From positions 2,666,001-2,730,000 of the forward strand of contig CBDBJR010000002.1 of assembly GCA_965206445.1 (NCBI GenBank): a DNA stretch of 64,000 bases, written 5' to 3'. The position numbers and the translations under genes are program-made. Positions 9,565 to 19,172 of this stretch are shown piece by piece. The first letter of the stretch is position 1, and every line of letters begins with the position of its first letter. A model generated the notes under the pieces. That model did not search any database and was not told where the DNA came from. It saw nothing but the letters and a program-made list of their open reading frames with translations. The DNA comes from CBDBJR01 sp965206445. Its GTDB lineage: Bacteria; Pseudomonadota; Gammaproteobacteria; Arenicellales; Poriferihabitantaceae.

Positions 9565-12500
9565 CCGGCGCTTTCGAGCGTCTGTTCGATCTGCAACACG
9601 ACCTCGGTCAGCCGCGCCGCATAGTCGCCCGGCTGTTGCCACAGCCCGCGCTGCTGCGCTTCCAGCAGCCGCTCGGTCATTTCCTTCAACGCATCGGGGT
9701 TGGCCTGTTTGAGGAACGCCTGATTATCCCGGTCGAGTACCAGAGCATCGGTGATATCGGCGTATTGATAGTCGCTGATGAGACCGGTAGTGGCGTCATA
9801 GGCAAACAGATAATCCACCGACGCGGCCATTTCAAACGCCCCTTTGTAGCCGTGTTCGCGCATGGCGTTGATCCATTTCGGGTTCAGCACGCGCGCGCGG
9901 ATGACCCGGTTGAGCTCCTCTTTGAGTGTCCGTATTTTCGGGCTGGCGGGGTTGGCATGATCGCCGTGATAGATGGCCGGCTGCCGGCCGCTGAGCACTT
10001 CCACCGCATTCGCCATGCCGCCTTGAAACTGATAATAATCATCCGAATCCAACAAATCATGTTCGCGGTTATCCTGGTTCTGCACCACCGCCTGCAACTT
10101 GCCCAGCCGCCGCTCAAAGGCCGATAACGCGGCTTCGCCAAAATGCGCACTGGTGTAGCTGTAGCCGCCCCAATGGATATACGCCGCGGCCAGATCGGCC
10201 GGCTCGGCCCAATTGCCTGCGTTGATCAACGCCTGCAACCCGGCGCCATAGCTGCCGGGTTTCGAGCCGAATACCCGCAGGCGCGCGTCGCGCTCCGCTT
10301 GCTCGGTTGAGATGCCCCGGGCGACCAGGCTGTGCTGCTCGCGCTGTATGTTGTGCCGAATGGTGTTGATCTCGCCGGGCTCCTCATAGTCGGCCAATGC
10401 CTGTACGGCGGTGTCAAACAACCGCGCCACATTGGCAAAGGCATCACGAAAAAACCCGGAGATCCGCAGCGTGACGTCCACCCGCGGACGGTTTAGCTGA
10501 AACCCGGGAATGATTTCAATATCGACCACCCGGCTGGAGCCCCGCATCCATAGCGGCCGCACCCCCAGCAGCGCCAGTGCCTGCGCAATATCATCACCGC
10601 CGGTGCGCATCGTCGACGTCCCCCAGACCGAAATGCCCAGCTGCCGCGGATAGTCGCCGTGCTCCTGCAAATGGCGCAGCAGCAGTTGCTCGGCGGACTG
10701 CCAGCCAAGCTGCCAGGCGGCCTGGGTCGGGATGGAATACGCGTCCAGGGAGTAAAAATTGCGCCCGGTCGGCAGCACGTCGAGCCGTCCGCGCGTCGGC
10801 GCCCCGCTGGGGCCGGGCGGTACGAAGCCGCCGTTCAAGGCGTGCAAAAAATATTTCACCTCGTTGTCGCCGCACTGCACCACCGCCGGCAGGATAGCGG
10901 CACGAATGTGCTCGAGCAGTTGCGCGGTTTGCGCCAGCTCGGTACAGATCGGGCGCTCCGCCAGCAGCTCGGCGAGCAGCTTTTCGGCCAGCAGCTCCAG
11001 CCTTTCCCGGGTGTCCGCCGCCGTTCTCCACGGCGCCGCACTCACCGCTTGCAGCCGCTGTGGCCGCGCGCCGTCCCAGGGTTGTGCGGGGTCGAAATCG
11101 AGCGGGTCGAAATGCGCATCGCCCGACGCGGGCGGGTTCAACAGGGCCAGATCGGCGCTCAAGCAGTGCAAAATACCCCGATCCTGCTGCTGTTCCCCCC
11201 GTGGCAGGCGGGTCAATGCGACCAGTGTTTGCGGCAGTTTTTTCCGCGGCGGCATCTGCCCGAAGCAATGCAACCCATGCCGGATCTGGGCTTCTTTCAA
11301 CTCGCACAGATACACGTCAACCACATTCAGCAGCGCATCGGCATCGTCCCGGGCCGCCGGGTCGAGCGCCAGCTCATCGATCAGGTGGCTCGAGGTCAAC
11401 AGCGTCAGAATCTGCTGTTTCAGATGCGCCTGACGCCGCTGATCGAGACCGGCGGCCTGATAATATTCGTCGATCAACCGCTCCAGCTCCTGCATCGGGC
11501 CGTAGGTTTCGGCGCGCGCCATCGGCGGCATCAGATGATCGAGAATCACGGCTTGCGCGCGCCGCTTGGCCTGCGTGCCTTCACCGGGGTCGTTGACAAT
11601 AAAAGGGTACAGGTGGGGCAGCGGCCCCAGGGCAATGTCCGGCCAGCAGTGTGCCGACAACGCCGCGCTCTTGCCCGGCAGCCATTCAAGGCTGCCGTGC
11701 TTGCCAACGTGGGCCACCGCATCGAGCGCAAAACAATGCCGCAGCCAGAAGTAAAAGGCCAGGTACGAATGCGGCGGCGCCAGATCGGGCGAATGATAGC
11801 TGGCGGCCAGGTCCAGATTGAACCCGCGCTCGGGCTGAATGCCGACAAAGACACCGCCGAAACCCACGCCGGAAATGATAATCCGCCCCTGCCGGAAACG
11901 CGGATCGTCCTCGACCGCCCCCCAGCGCTGCATCACCGCCTGTTGGCTGACGGCCGGCAGGGCCGCGAAAAAAGCCATGTAGTCCGCCCGGCTGAGGCTT
12001 TGGCCGGCGGGTTTCAGGTCGATGCGATCCAAATCATTGGTCACCCCCTGCAACAACAGCCGCATCAATTGGTCGCCGTTTTCCGGCAGCCATTCGACGA
12101 CATAGCCCTGCCGCTTCAGCGCCTGCAATAAAGTCACGATCGACGCAGGGGTATCCAGCCCGACGCCATTGCCGATGCGGCCGTCTTTGGTCGGATAATT
12201 CGCCAGCACCAGCGCAATGCGTTTGGCCGCATTGGGCTTGCCGGCGAGCATCGCCCAGCGGCGCGCCAGCTCGACCACAAACCGCGCCCGCTCGGGGTGC
12301 AATTGATAGCGCAGAATATCGATCTCGGTGCGGCTGCTGCGGCGCAGCGGCTGTTTGAAGCTGATCGCCCGGCTGATGATGCGGCCGTCATATTCCGGCA
12401 ACGCGACATTCATCACGATATCGCGCGCATGCAAGCCCTGGGCCTGGTCGATCCAGTCCTGCCGACTGCCGGCCGCCAGGATCGCCTGTATGACCGGCAC

Positions 12501-13388
12501 ATCGCGTTCAAACGGCCGTGACTGCACCAGCTGGGGGGACGAGGAAAAAGCCGCGTTGCCTTCGACGTGCTGGGAAAACGACGTGGTATTCAGCACCACA
12601 TCGGCCGCGATGCGGTGGAGTATCTGATTGACCGCGCTGTGGCAGGCGGCGTGCTTGAGCGACACCACCGCCAGCGACAGCAGATTAAACTGCTCCGCCA
12701 TGATGGCGATCAGCTGATCGAAGGCGGCGGTGTTGCCGGACTGCAAATGCGCGCGATAAAACAACAGCAGTGCGGTCGGCTTGTCCGGGCATTTGGCGTC
12801 GAGCCAGTGCGATAGGTTGAACGCAGCGCGGCCCGGCTGATAGAACCGGCAGGCCGGCAGGGCGCGCGGCGCGACCGCGTGCACCGCGGGGTAGCGGGCG
12901 GTGAAAAACCGCTCGAGGATAAACCGAAACAGGCTCTCGGCATTGTCGCTGCCGCCATGCCGCAGGTAGCGCCAGATGCGCCGCGCGTCGCTCGGTTGAC
13001 AGCGCGACAGCGCGGTCAGCCCGGCATCCTCGCGGTCGTCCCCGGCCACCATCACCAGCACAATATCGCGCTGCGCCGCCAGCGCCGACAACTGCTCCAC
13101 CCCGTATTCCCAATAGGATTTTCCGCCCAGCACCGCGGCAATGATCACCCGCGCATGCTGCAATACGGTTTGCTGATATAAATCATAGGCCGCCGGCTTG
13201 CCGAGCTGAAGCAGGTTGGCCAGCCTGATCGACGGCCAGTCGGCGGGCAGCGTGTCCGCCACCTCCGCCAGCAGGCCGAGCGAGCTGTCCTGCGCCGACA
13301 GGATAACGACGTCGGCCGGCGTTTGCTGTAGATCGACAATGCCGTGATCGTCATTGAACCCGCCCGGTTTGGCGGCCAGCAGATGCAT
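9561..13388 (-). CDS. cobN: Cobaltochelatase large subunit CobN
   Basis: A 1275-residue protein of the CobN/BchH class, the porphyrinoid-binding subunit of the ATP-dependent chelatase that inserts cobalt into hydrogenobyrinic acid a,c-diamide. Length is normal for CobN. Conserved stretches include GRIGNGVGLDTPAS, AHVGKHGSLEWLPGK, FIVNDPGEGTQAKRRAQA and, near the C-terminus, NPKWINAMREHGYKGA. It is the last gene of the cbiG-cobJ-cobM-cobW-cobN run, 69 bases after cobW. No CobS/CobT pair is seen; the ChlI/ChlD-like ATPase at 29708 is the likely partner, as in Pseudomonas-type clusters (family knowledge). The protein should be cytoplasmic. Confidence 0.95.
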   Translation of the reverse strand: MHLLAAKPGGFNDDHGIVDLQQTPADVVILSAQDSSLGLLAEVADTLPADWPSIRLANLLQLGKPAAYDLYQQTVLQHARVIIAAVLGGKSYWEYGVEQLSALAAQRDIVLVMVAGDDREDAGLTALSRCQPSDARRIWRYLRHGGSDNAESLFRFILERFFTARYPAVHAVAPRALPACRFYQPGRAAFNLSHWLDAKCPDKPTALLLFYRAHLQSGNTAAFDQLIAIMAEQFNLLSLAVVSLKHAACHSAVNQILHRIAADVVLNTTSFSQHVEGNAAFSSSPQLVQSRPFERDVPVIQAILAAGSRQDWIDQAQGLHARDIVMNVALPEYDGRIISRAISFKQPLRRSSRTEIDILRYQLHPERARFVVELARRWAMLAGKPNAAKRIALVLANYPTKDGRIGNGVGLDTPASIVTLLQALKRQGYVVEWLPENGDQLMRLLLQGVTNDLDRIDLKPAGQSLSRADYMAFFAALPAVSQQAVMQRWGAVEDDPRFRQGRIIISGVGFGGVFVGIQPERGFNLDLAASYHSPDLAPPHSYLAFYFWLRHCFALDAVAHVGKHGSLEWLPGKSAALSAHCWPDIALGPLPHLYPFIVNDPGEGTQAKRRAQAVILDHLMPPMARAETYGPMQELERLIDEYYQAAGLDQRRQAHLKQQILTLLTSSHLIDELALDPAARDDADALLNVVDVYLCELKEAQIRHGLHCFGQMPPRKKLPQTLVALTRLPRGEQQQDRGILHCLSADLALLNPPASGDAHFDPLDFDPAQPWDGARPQRLQAVSAAPWRTAADTRERLELLAEKLLAELLAERPICTELAQTAQLLEHIRAAILPAVVQCGDNEVKYFLHALNGGFVPPGPSGAPTRGRLDVLPTGRNFYSLDAYSIPTQAAWQLGWQSAEQLLLRHLQEHGDYPRQLGISVWGTSTMRTGGDDIAQALALLGVRPLWMRGSSRVVDIEIIPGFQLNRPRVDVTLRISGFFRDAFANVARLFDTAVQALADYEEPGEINTIRHNIQREQHSLVARGISTEQAERDARLRVFGSKPGSYGAGLQALINAGNWAEPADLAAAYIHWGGYSYTSAHFGEAALSAFERRLGKLQAVVQNQDNREHDLLDSDDYYQFQGGMANAVEVLSGRQPAIYHGDHANPASPKIRTLKEELNRVIRARVLNPKWINAMREHGYKGAFEMAASVDYLFAYDATTGLISDYQYADITDALVLDRDNQAFLKQANPDALKEMTERLLEAQQRGLWQQPGDYAARLTEVVLQIEQTLESAG

Positions 13389-13457
13389 GTTCAGACAGCG
13401 GGCGGCAGTTCGGCGTCAGCGCCGCCCAATCGAGGTCGCCCAATCAACGCCAATCGA

Positions 13458-14552
13458 TCACGGCTGCGCGATCGCCGCCGGGCGCAGCGCTTCGGCCAGC
13501 GGCTGCTGCTCCAGCGCCTGACCGATAAACACCAACCGGCTGTGCCGCGGCTCGTCGGCGCGCCACAGCCGGTCAAAATATTGCTCAATGCGCTCTCCCA
13601 CCCCCTGAAACACCTGCCGCATCGGCTTGTCCGGCAACGCCAGAAAACCTTTGACGCGGTAAATCGTGTGCCGGAGGATCAGCTGCCGCACGATGGCCAG
13701 CACCTTATCCGCGTCCACCGGCCCCAGTTCGACCACCACCGAATTGAACCGGTCGTGCGCGTGCCGATGCGCTACGCCGTCGCGGTGGTGGTGGTCATGG
13801 TGGGTATGCACCTGCTGAATCTGCTGTTCCGACGCACATTCCAGCCCCATGATCAATTCGCCGGCAATTTCCCCGCGACTGACTGCGAGCATCTTGACCC
13901 CCGGCCGGATGTGCCGGCTGACAACCGCCTGCACCGAGCGCACCGCCTCGGCATCGAGCTGATCGGCTTTGTTGATCAGCACCAGATCCGCGGAGGCAAG
14001 TTGATCCGCCAGCAGCTCGTGCAGCGAGGCCTCATGGTCCAGATTGGCATCGGCGTCGCGCTGCTGCTGCACCCGCAGCGGGTCGTCGGCGATGCGCCCG
14101 GCGGCCACCGCCTGGCCGTCGACCACGGTGATGACCGCATCCACCGTACAGTGCTGGCGCACTTCGGGCCAGTTGAAGGCCTGCACCAACGGCTTGGGCA
14201 GCGCCAGCCCGGAGGTTTCGATCAGGATGTGATCGACGGTATCGCGCCTGGCCACCAACCGCCGCATCACCGGCAGAAACTCTTCTTCAACGGTACAGCA
14301 GATGCAGCCGTTGGCCAGTTCATAAATGCCCTCTTCGGACAAGGTCGGTGCCACCGGGCGGGCATCCGACGGCGCGCAATCGAGCGGACAACTGCGCAGC
14401 AATTCGGCGTCGATATCCAGCTCGCCGAACTCGTTGACAATCAACGCGATGCGCTTGCCGCGCGCCTGGCGGATCAGGCTCGATAGCAGCGTGGTTTTAC
14501 CGCTGCCGAGAAATCCGGTGACCACGGTAGCGGGGATTTTTTTCAGATTCAT
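13458..14552 (-). CDS. cobW: CobW, GTPase metallochaperone of the COG0523 family
   Basis: A 364-residue G3E-family P-loop GTPase thought to deliver cobalt to the corrin pathway. It has the P-loop TGFLGSGKTTL near residue 12, the metal-binding ELANGCICC motif (CxCC), the base-recognition INKAD motif and a histidine-rich insertion HTHHDHHHRDGVAHRHAHD ahead of the CobW_C domain, all typical of CobW. Start 14552 overlaps the cobM stop (ATGA), so it is translationally coupled. The frame is open further upstream, but that part is the cobM shadow. Its position between cobM and cobN fits a role in loading the chelatase. Confidence 0.93.
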   Translation of the reverse strand: MNLKKIPATVVTGFLGSGKTTLLSSLIRQARGKRIALIVNEFGELDIDAELLRSCPLDCAPSDARPVAPTLSEEGIYELANGCICCTVEEEFLPVMRRLVARRDTVDHILIETSGLALPKPLVQAFNWPEVRQHCTVDAVITVVDGQAVAAGRIADDPLRVQQQRDADANLDHEASLHELLADQLASADLVLINKADQLDAEAVRSVQAVVSRHIRPGVKMLAVSRGEIAGELIMGLECASEQQIQQVHTHHDHHHRDGVAHRHAHDRFNSVVVELGPVDADKVLAIVRQLILRHTIYRVKGFLALPDKPMRQVFQGVGERIEQYFDRLWRADEPRHSRLVFIGQALEQQPLAEALRPAAIAQP

Positions 14553-15334
14553 CGTTTTACACGCCTCGGTTGCTGCGGTTTGACTTTCGGCCGATAGATA
14601 TGCGCCTGGCTGCGAGCATACAAAAAAGAATCGTTGAATGCCTGCGGCGCCAGCACACGGCCGACCAGAATAATTGCGGTACGGGTGATTTTTTTGGCCC
14701 TGACCCGGGCCACAATATCGCTCAGCACGCCGGTGACATAGTCCTGATCGGGCCAGCCGGTGCGGTAGCAGACCGCCACCGGGCAATCGGCACCGTAGTG
14801 CGGCATCAGTTGCGCGACAATTTTGTGAATATGGCTGACGCCCAGATGGATCGCCAGCGTGGCGCCATGCTGCGCCAGCGCGCCCAGGTTTTCCCGCTGC
14901 GGCATCGGCGTCTTGGCGGCAAAGCGGGTATAGATCACCGTCTGGGTGACGCCGGACAGGGTCAGCTCACGCCGCAGCAGCGCCGCCGAAGCGCTGGCGG
15001 CGGTCACCCCGGGAATCACTTCACAGGCAATCCCGAGCTGATCGAGGCGCCGCATCTGCTCGCCGATCGCGCCATAGATCGACGGGTCGCCGGAGTGCAC
15101 CCGGGCGACGTCATGCCCGTTGCCGTCGGCGGTTTCCATGCGGGCAATGATGGCGTCCAAATCCAGGCTGGCGGTATCCTCGAGCTCGGCGTCGTCCGCC
15201 GCCGCCTGCAACACCTCGACCGGCACCAATGAGCCGGCATACAAAATAACCGGGCACCGCCGGATGCACTTCAGGCCCTTGACGGTGATCAGTTCGGGGT
15301 CGCCCGGCCCGGCGCCAATGAAGTAGACCGTCAT
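14549..15334 (-). CDS. cobM: Precorrin-4/cobalt-precorrin-4 C11-methyltransferase
   Basis: A 261-residue SAM-dependent tetrapyrrole methylase. The N-terminal glycine loop is FIGAGPGDPELITVKG, and the SAM/substrate motif VHSGDPSIYGAIGEQ is diagnostic for the CobM/CbiF branch. It methylates C11 of precorrin-4. ATG 15334 overlaps the cobJ stop (ATGA) and the gene's own stop overlaps the cobW start, so cobJ-cobM-cobW are tightly coupled. Sequence alone does not say whether the natural substrate already carries cobalt; see the finding on mixed pathway markers. Confidence 0.94.
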   Translation of the reverse strand: MTVYFIGAGPGDPELITVKGLKCIRRCPVILYAGSLVPVEVLQAAADDAELEDTASLDLDAIIARMETADGNGHDVARVHSGDPSIYGAIGEQMRRLDQLGIACEVIPGVTAASASAALLRRELTLSGVTQTVIYTRFAAKTPMPQRENLGALAQHGATLAIHLGVSHIHKIVAQLMPHYGADCPVAVCYRTGWPDQDYVTGVLSDIVARVRAKKITRTAIILVGRVLAPQAFNDSFLYARSQAHIYRPKVKPQQPRRVKR

Positions 15335-16110
15335 GCCGACTCCCCGCCATAGCCCCTGGGGGTATAGGCCCAGGTGCGGGAACGGTTGACGATCAGGCGC
15401 GACGCGCTGCTGCCGACGCATACCAGCGTCAGCATATCGACCTGCTGCGCATCCAGCGCCGCCAGCGTGGTAAAACGGATTTCCTCATTCGCGCGCTCCA
15501 GATTACGCCCCAGCACCACCGGGGTTTCGCCGTCGCGATACTCCAGCAGAATGTCCCGCGCGGTGTCGAGCTGCCAGTCGCGGCGGTCGGAAACCGGGTT
15601 ATAAAACGCCACCACAAAATCGCCCCGCCCGGCGCAGTGGATCCGCCGGCTGATGGTTGACCACGGGGTCAGCAGGTCGGACAGGGAAATGCCGCAGAAA
15701 TCATGCCCGAGCAGTGCACCCGCCCGGCTGGACAGCGCCTGCATCGCGCTGACCCCGGGCACGACTTCGAGCCCGACCTCGAGCCATTCGGGATGCGCTT
15801 CGCGCCCCCCGGCCTGCCGGTCGAGCAGTTCAAACACCGGCGCCGCCATCGCGTAAATGCCGATATCGCCGCTGGAAATCAGCGCCGTGGTGTGATTGCC
15901 GGCGGCCAGATTCAGCGCCAGCCGGGCGCGCTCGACCTCTTCGCCGAGCTGGCACGGATGCAATGTCTTGCCGTGCGCCAGCCCACCGAGCAAGTCGAGG
16001 TACAACGCATAGGCGACCAAATCGGTGGCCACAGCGATTGCCCGCTGTGCCGCCACGGTCATCGAATCGGGGTGGCCCGGCCCGGAGCCGACCAGATAGA
16101 GCTGCTGCAT
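15331..16110 (-). CDS. cobJ: Precorrin-3B/cobalt-factor III C17-methyltransferase
   Basis: A 259-residue tetrapyrrole methylase of the CobJ/CbiH branch, which methylates C17 and drives ring contraction. It opens with LVGSGPGHPDSMTVAA; the body contains SSGDIGIYAMAAPVFEL and the CobJ/CbiH-specific HDFCGISLSDLLTPW and FVVAFYNPVSDRR. It sits 53 bases downstream of cbiG and overlaps cobM. No separate CobG or CobZ monooxygenase is visible in the window, so ring contraction may follow the CbiG/CbiH route. Confidence 0.94.
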   Translation of the reverse strand: MQQLYLVGSGPGHPDSMTVAAQRAIAVATDLVAYALYLDLLGGLAHGKTLHPCQLGEEVERARLALNLAAGNHTTALISSGDIGIYAMAAPVFELLDRQAGGREAHPEWLEVGLEVVPGVSAMQALSSRAGALLGHDFCGISLSDLLTPWSTISRRIHCAGRGDFVVAFYNPVSDRRDWQLDTARDILLEYRDGETPVVLGRNLERANEEIRFTTLAALDAQQVDMLTLVCVGSSASRLIVNRSRTWAYTPRGYGGESA

Positions 16111-16163
16111 GGAAAAAAACCGCGATTAATCAAGCAGGCGAATCCTACCGCAACGGCGGCCGA

Positions 16164-16934
16164 TTACCTATAACTGCGTGCGATCGATAATGTCGCCCGG
16201 GCATTTTTTCTTTTGCGCACCACCAGCTCGGCCGGGCGCCCGGTGACCTCGGACGCGGCCACCAGCGCAGCCGATTCGGCCACCCCATAGCACCCGGTCT
16301 GCGCGAACACCAGCGCAGACTTTACCGACAACTGCTCCTCCACCCGCCGGAGCACACCGGCCGAATAGCACTGTAGCGGCAGCGCCAGCCGGTCCGCCAG
16401 CGCAATCATGCCGGCTTCATTGCGCTTCAGATCGATGCTGGCGACCGCGGCAAATTCAACCGGCTGGCGCAGTTCGTCCAGCGCCTGCCGATACAGCGAT
16501 TCGAGCATCTCCAGCGGACACCCCCGGTCCGACCCAAGCCCGATGCTGTAGACCGGCTGCGAATAATCGGTCGCCGAGGTCATCACCAACTGCGCGCCGA
16601 GATGCCGGGCCACCACCCGGCCAAACTCGCAGCCGCCGCCCTCGTGCCCGGCCAGCAGCACAACGACAAACCGCCCGGCCTGGTCGAGCGCCAGCACGGC
16701 GGGGTCGTGGTGCTTATCCACCAACACCGGCGCCAGGGCGCGCATCACAATCCCGGTCGAGCAGATAAAGATACAGCGATTTTGTTCGGCGAATGCCGTT
16801 TGTGCGGTGTCGATGAAGGCCGCCGGCTTGTGGTGGTGCACGGCCTGCGGCAGCAGTGCGAGCAGCTTGTCGGCAAGCTGCTGCCCGGGGGCGGTCAGGC
16901 TGAAAATAGAGACTGTTTGCAGTGCGTCGGACAC
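16164..16934 (-). CDS. cbiG: Cobalamin biosynthesis protein CbiG, short form
   Basis: A 256-residue protein combining the CbiG N-domain (CSTGIVMRALAPVL, LAGHEGGGCEFGRVVA) and, directly after YSIGLGS, the CbiG/CobE C-domain (ASIDLKRNEAGMIALA, FAQTGCYGVAESAAL). The middle domain of classical CbiG (usually 330-350 residues in total) is absent. In the anaerobic pathway CbiG opens the delta-lactone and expels acetaldehyde; the C-domain alone is called CobE in pseudomonads. It is the first gene of the cobJ-cobM-cobW-cobN run and lies next to a low-GC insert. A truncated second copy is found at 18632-19088. Confidence 0.9.
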   Translation of the reverse strand: MSDALQTVSIFSLTAPGQQLADKLLALLPQAVHHHKPAAFIDTAQTAFAEQNRCIFICSTGIVMRALAPVLVDKHHDPAVLALDQAGRFVVVLLAGHEGGGCEFGRVVARHLGAQLVMTSATDYSQPVYSIGLGSDRGCPLEMLESLYRQALDELRQPVEFAAVASIDLKRNEAGMIALADRLALPLQCYSAGVLRRVEEQLSVKSALVFAQTGCYGVAESAALVAASEVTGRPAELVVRKRKNARATLSIARSYR

Positions 16935-17016
16935 GGGTTTTCAGGCAATCAACGATGAAACCGTACAGAATCGCTCGGCCACCAGCAGATTGAGCGGGGG
17001 CGCGTTTACCAACACA

Positions 17017-18312
17017 TCAGACCGCCGACGGGCATGACGCCGGCGCATCCTGCCGCCGTGCAAAATTCCAGTGTCTGGCCAGGTGTGCTGCGATTTTTTC
17101 ATTCACAATTTCATCTCCGGTTTTTTTATTGTTGTTATTGTAGTCATGCTCGTGATAATGAATTTTATCACTGTAAATGTCATATTCGATGCTTTGAAAA
17201 ACATCCAGCAGGCTGACGATTGGGATACCTTCCCGATTCAACGACAGAAGGCTGCGGTGCATCTTCAAGTAGGATTCTGTATACGACAAATCACCCGCCT
17301 GTGCTTTCTCCCTTGCCGTCAAGCGCTTTGAAATCGCCGGCACCGGCTGAATAAACAAGGCGAAATCCAGCCCATAGGCTGTCGCGATACTGTGAAATGC
17401 CCGAACACGACGCAAATAAGCACGCGTATTGTAGGCATCTTTTTCCTTTGCCGACCAACCCGCCGGGAAGGCATAATGTCTTTCATAGTCAGCGGCAATA
17501 TCGGGACGCAGAGTGTCCTTTAGCAATACCGCAAACAGCTGCGAGTGGCGGATTATCGGGAGGCGTTTAATTTTTGCAATCAACCAGGGTTTTATCAAAA
17601 AAGAAAAGCTATTCGTAGCGAGTGGGTTCATACGGGCAAATCTGTTTGGCCACATAACATCAAAACGCCAGCTAACGTTACCATATCGCCGGCTATTGTT
17701 ACCATGTGTGGAATTGTGTATGTGAATTCTGTGCTCATTAAATCCTTCCAATGACATCACACCGTCAAATTCGCCGCCATAAAGCAGCGTCAAAATGGTC
17801 TGTTGCGGTTGCTTCCAGGCACTGACTGCTCCTCCCCATACGCCAAAACGCTTTTTTCCGCGCGGTGGGTGGTAACACAGATTCAAGGTATCTTCCAGAT
17901 AAATGTGGCCGGAATCGTGCTGCCTGACGTACCGTTCCGCTACAGAACCCCCGGTAACCAGCACTTTGTAGGTGTCGGGAGATTTTTTAAAGGTAAAGTC
18001 TCTGCTTTTTGATATGCCGATGTTATTGATCGACTCTTGGCCACAAGCCACCTTGTTTTTATGAACAATTCCCAGATAGGGGCTAGGATAATATTTATCC
18101 TGGGCACAATCAGATCGCCGTTCAAATAATCGGGTATATGCATTTGGATCGTGCACCTCTGCCGCACTCCTCCACGCGCCGTACTTTTTGTAGTGATAAA
18201 CCCGCAAACCAATTTCCAGAAAGCCGCCGACCAGAATAATGCACAGGCAACAATATAAGAAAATGACTTTCCTGTTTTTTCGAGGGGGGAGGGGGGGTAT
18301 TTTTTCGGGCAT
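17017..18312 (-). CDS. Membrane-anchored SGNH-hydrolase-like protein
   Basis: A 431-residue protein not recognised as a named family member. A short basic N-terminus (MPEKIPPLPPRKNRK) is followed by one hydrophobic segment (about residues 16-36), so most of the protein should be periplasmic. TGGSVAERYV resembles block I of SGNH hydrolases and SDKIHYHEHDY the C-terminal DxxH block, suggesting an acyl-esterase of the kind acting on polysaccharides. ATG 18312 is chosen because it directly precedes the anchor; the upstream open frame is not convincing. The gene is clearly lower in GC than the cob genes on each side and interrupts them, so it was probably acquired. Confidence 0.62.
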   Translation of the reverse strand: MPEKIPPLPPRKNRKVIFLYCCLCIILVGGFLEIGLRVYHYKKYGAWRSAAEVHDPNAYTRLFERRSDCAQDKYYPSPYLGIVHKNKVACGQESINNIGISKSRDFTFKKSPDTYKVLVTGGSVAERYVRQHDSGHIYLEDTLNLCYHPPRGKKRFGVWGGAVSAWKQPQQTILTLLYGGEFDGVMSLEGFNEHRIHIHNSTHGNNSRRYGNVSWRFDVMWPNRFARMNPLATNSFSFLIKPWLIAKIKRLPIIRHSQLFAVLLKDTLRPDIAADYERHYAFPAGWSAKEKDAYNTRAYLRRVRAFHSIATAYGLDFALFIQPVPAISKRLTAREKAQAGDLSYTESYLKMHRSLLSLNREGIPIVSLLDVFQSIEYDIYSDKIHYHEHDYNNNNKKTGDEIVNEKIAAHLARHWNFARRQDAPASCPSAV

Positions 18313-18565
18313 ACTTTCATCTTGAAACAGTGAACAAACAAATTGGACGAACCGGGAGCAATTCACAAAGATCACCCACCTGCCAAACAAAACCGCCAAC
18401 AGTCGAATCGCATTCCCCGGCGCCATGCAGCCGTTGCATCGCCCCACTTGTCAACACGACCCGAAGCGGGGTCACACTAGAAGCGGGGGTTAATCTGACG
18501 ACGCGAGACCGGAATCGGTTATGGGAATCATAGCATATTGCCACGCCTCGAAACAATCAGGCGCC

Positions 18566-18631
18566 GGACAGCGTGCCGCCGGTCCGGTGCGCGCGGTCGG
18601 CGGCGATGGCAGCGGTGTCGTGGGTTATCGG
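18566..18631 (-). pseudogene. Scrap of the 5' end of cobI
   Basis: About 66 bases match the first codons of cobI (21811-21876) with only about six differences. The initiation codon has changed from ATG to ATA. It abuts the broken end of the second cbiG copy, in the order cbiG' then cobI', the reverse of the functional cobI then cbiG order. This is what one end of a tandem duplication would leave. Confidence 0.8.
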
Positions 18632-19088
18632 CTGGCGCAGTTCGTCCAGCGCCTGCCGATACAGCGATTCGAGCATCTCCAGTGGACAGCCCCGACCCGA
18701 GCCCGATGCTGTAGACCGGCTGCGAATAATCGGTCGCCGAGGTAATCACCAACTGTGCGCCGAGATGCCGGGCCACCACCCGACCAAACTCGCAGCCGCC
18801 GCCCTCGTGCCCGGCCAGCAGCACAACGACAAACCGCCCGGCCTGGTCGAGCGCCAGCACGGCGGGGTCGTGGTGTTTATCCACCAGCACCGGCGCCAGA
18901 GCGCGCATTACAATCCCGGTCGAGCAGATAAAGATACAGCGATTTTGTTCGGCGAATGCCGTTTGTGCGGTGTCGATAAAGGCCGCCGGCTTGTGGTGGT
19001 GCACGGCCTGCGGCAGCAGCGCGAGCAGCTTGTCGGCAAGCTGCCGCCCGGGGGCGGTCAGGCTGAAAATAGATATATTTTGCATCAT
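18632..19088 (-). pseudogene. Truncated, frameshifted second copy of cbiG
   Basis: Near-identical to the first part of cbiG (16480-16905) but broken. Translation from ATG 19088 gives MMQNISIFSLTAPGRQ and matches cbiG through YSIGLGS. A five-base deletion (18686-18710 compared with the intact copy) then shifts the frame, and homology stops at 18632 where the cobI scrap begins. The CbiG C-domain is lost. The first dozen codons differ from the intact gene, so the upstream junction is also recombinant. A short CbiG N-domain peptide could still be made, but loss of the other half makes function unlikely. Confidence 0.88.
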
Positions 19089-19172
19089 GCGCTGACAGAG
19101 ATGATTTCCGTTATGTTTCGGCTTCGACCTTCCGCCGCCGGCGCTTTGCGGCGCCAAACAGCCTCTATATGA

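Noticed and set aside
10659..12131. 490-codon plus-strand frame inside cobN
   Set aside because: Antisense shadow of a conserved CobN protein; typical of high-GC coding DNA.
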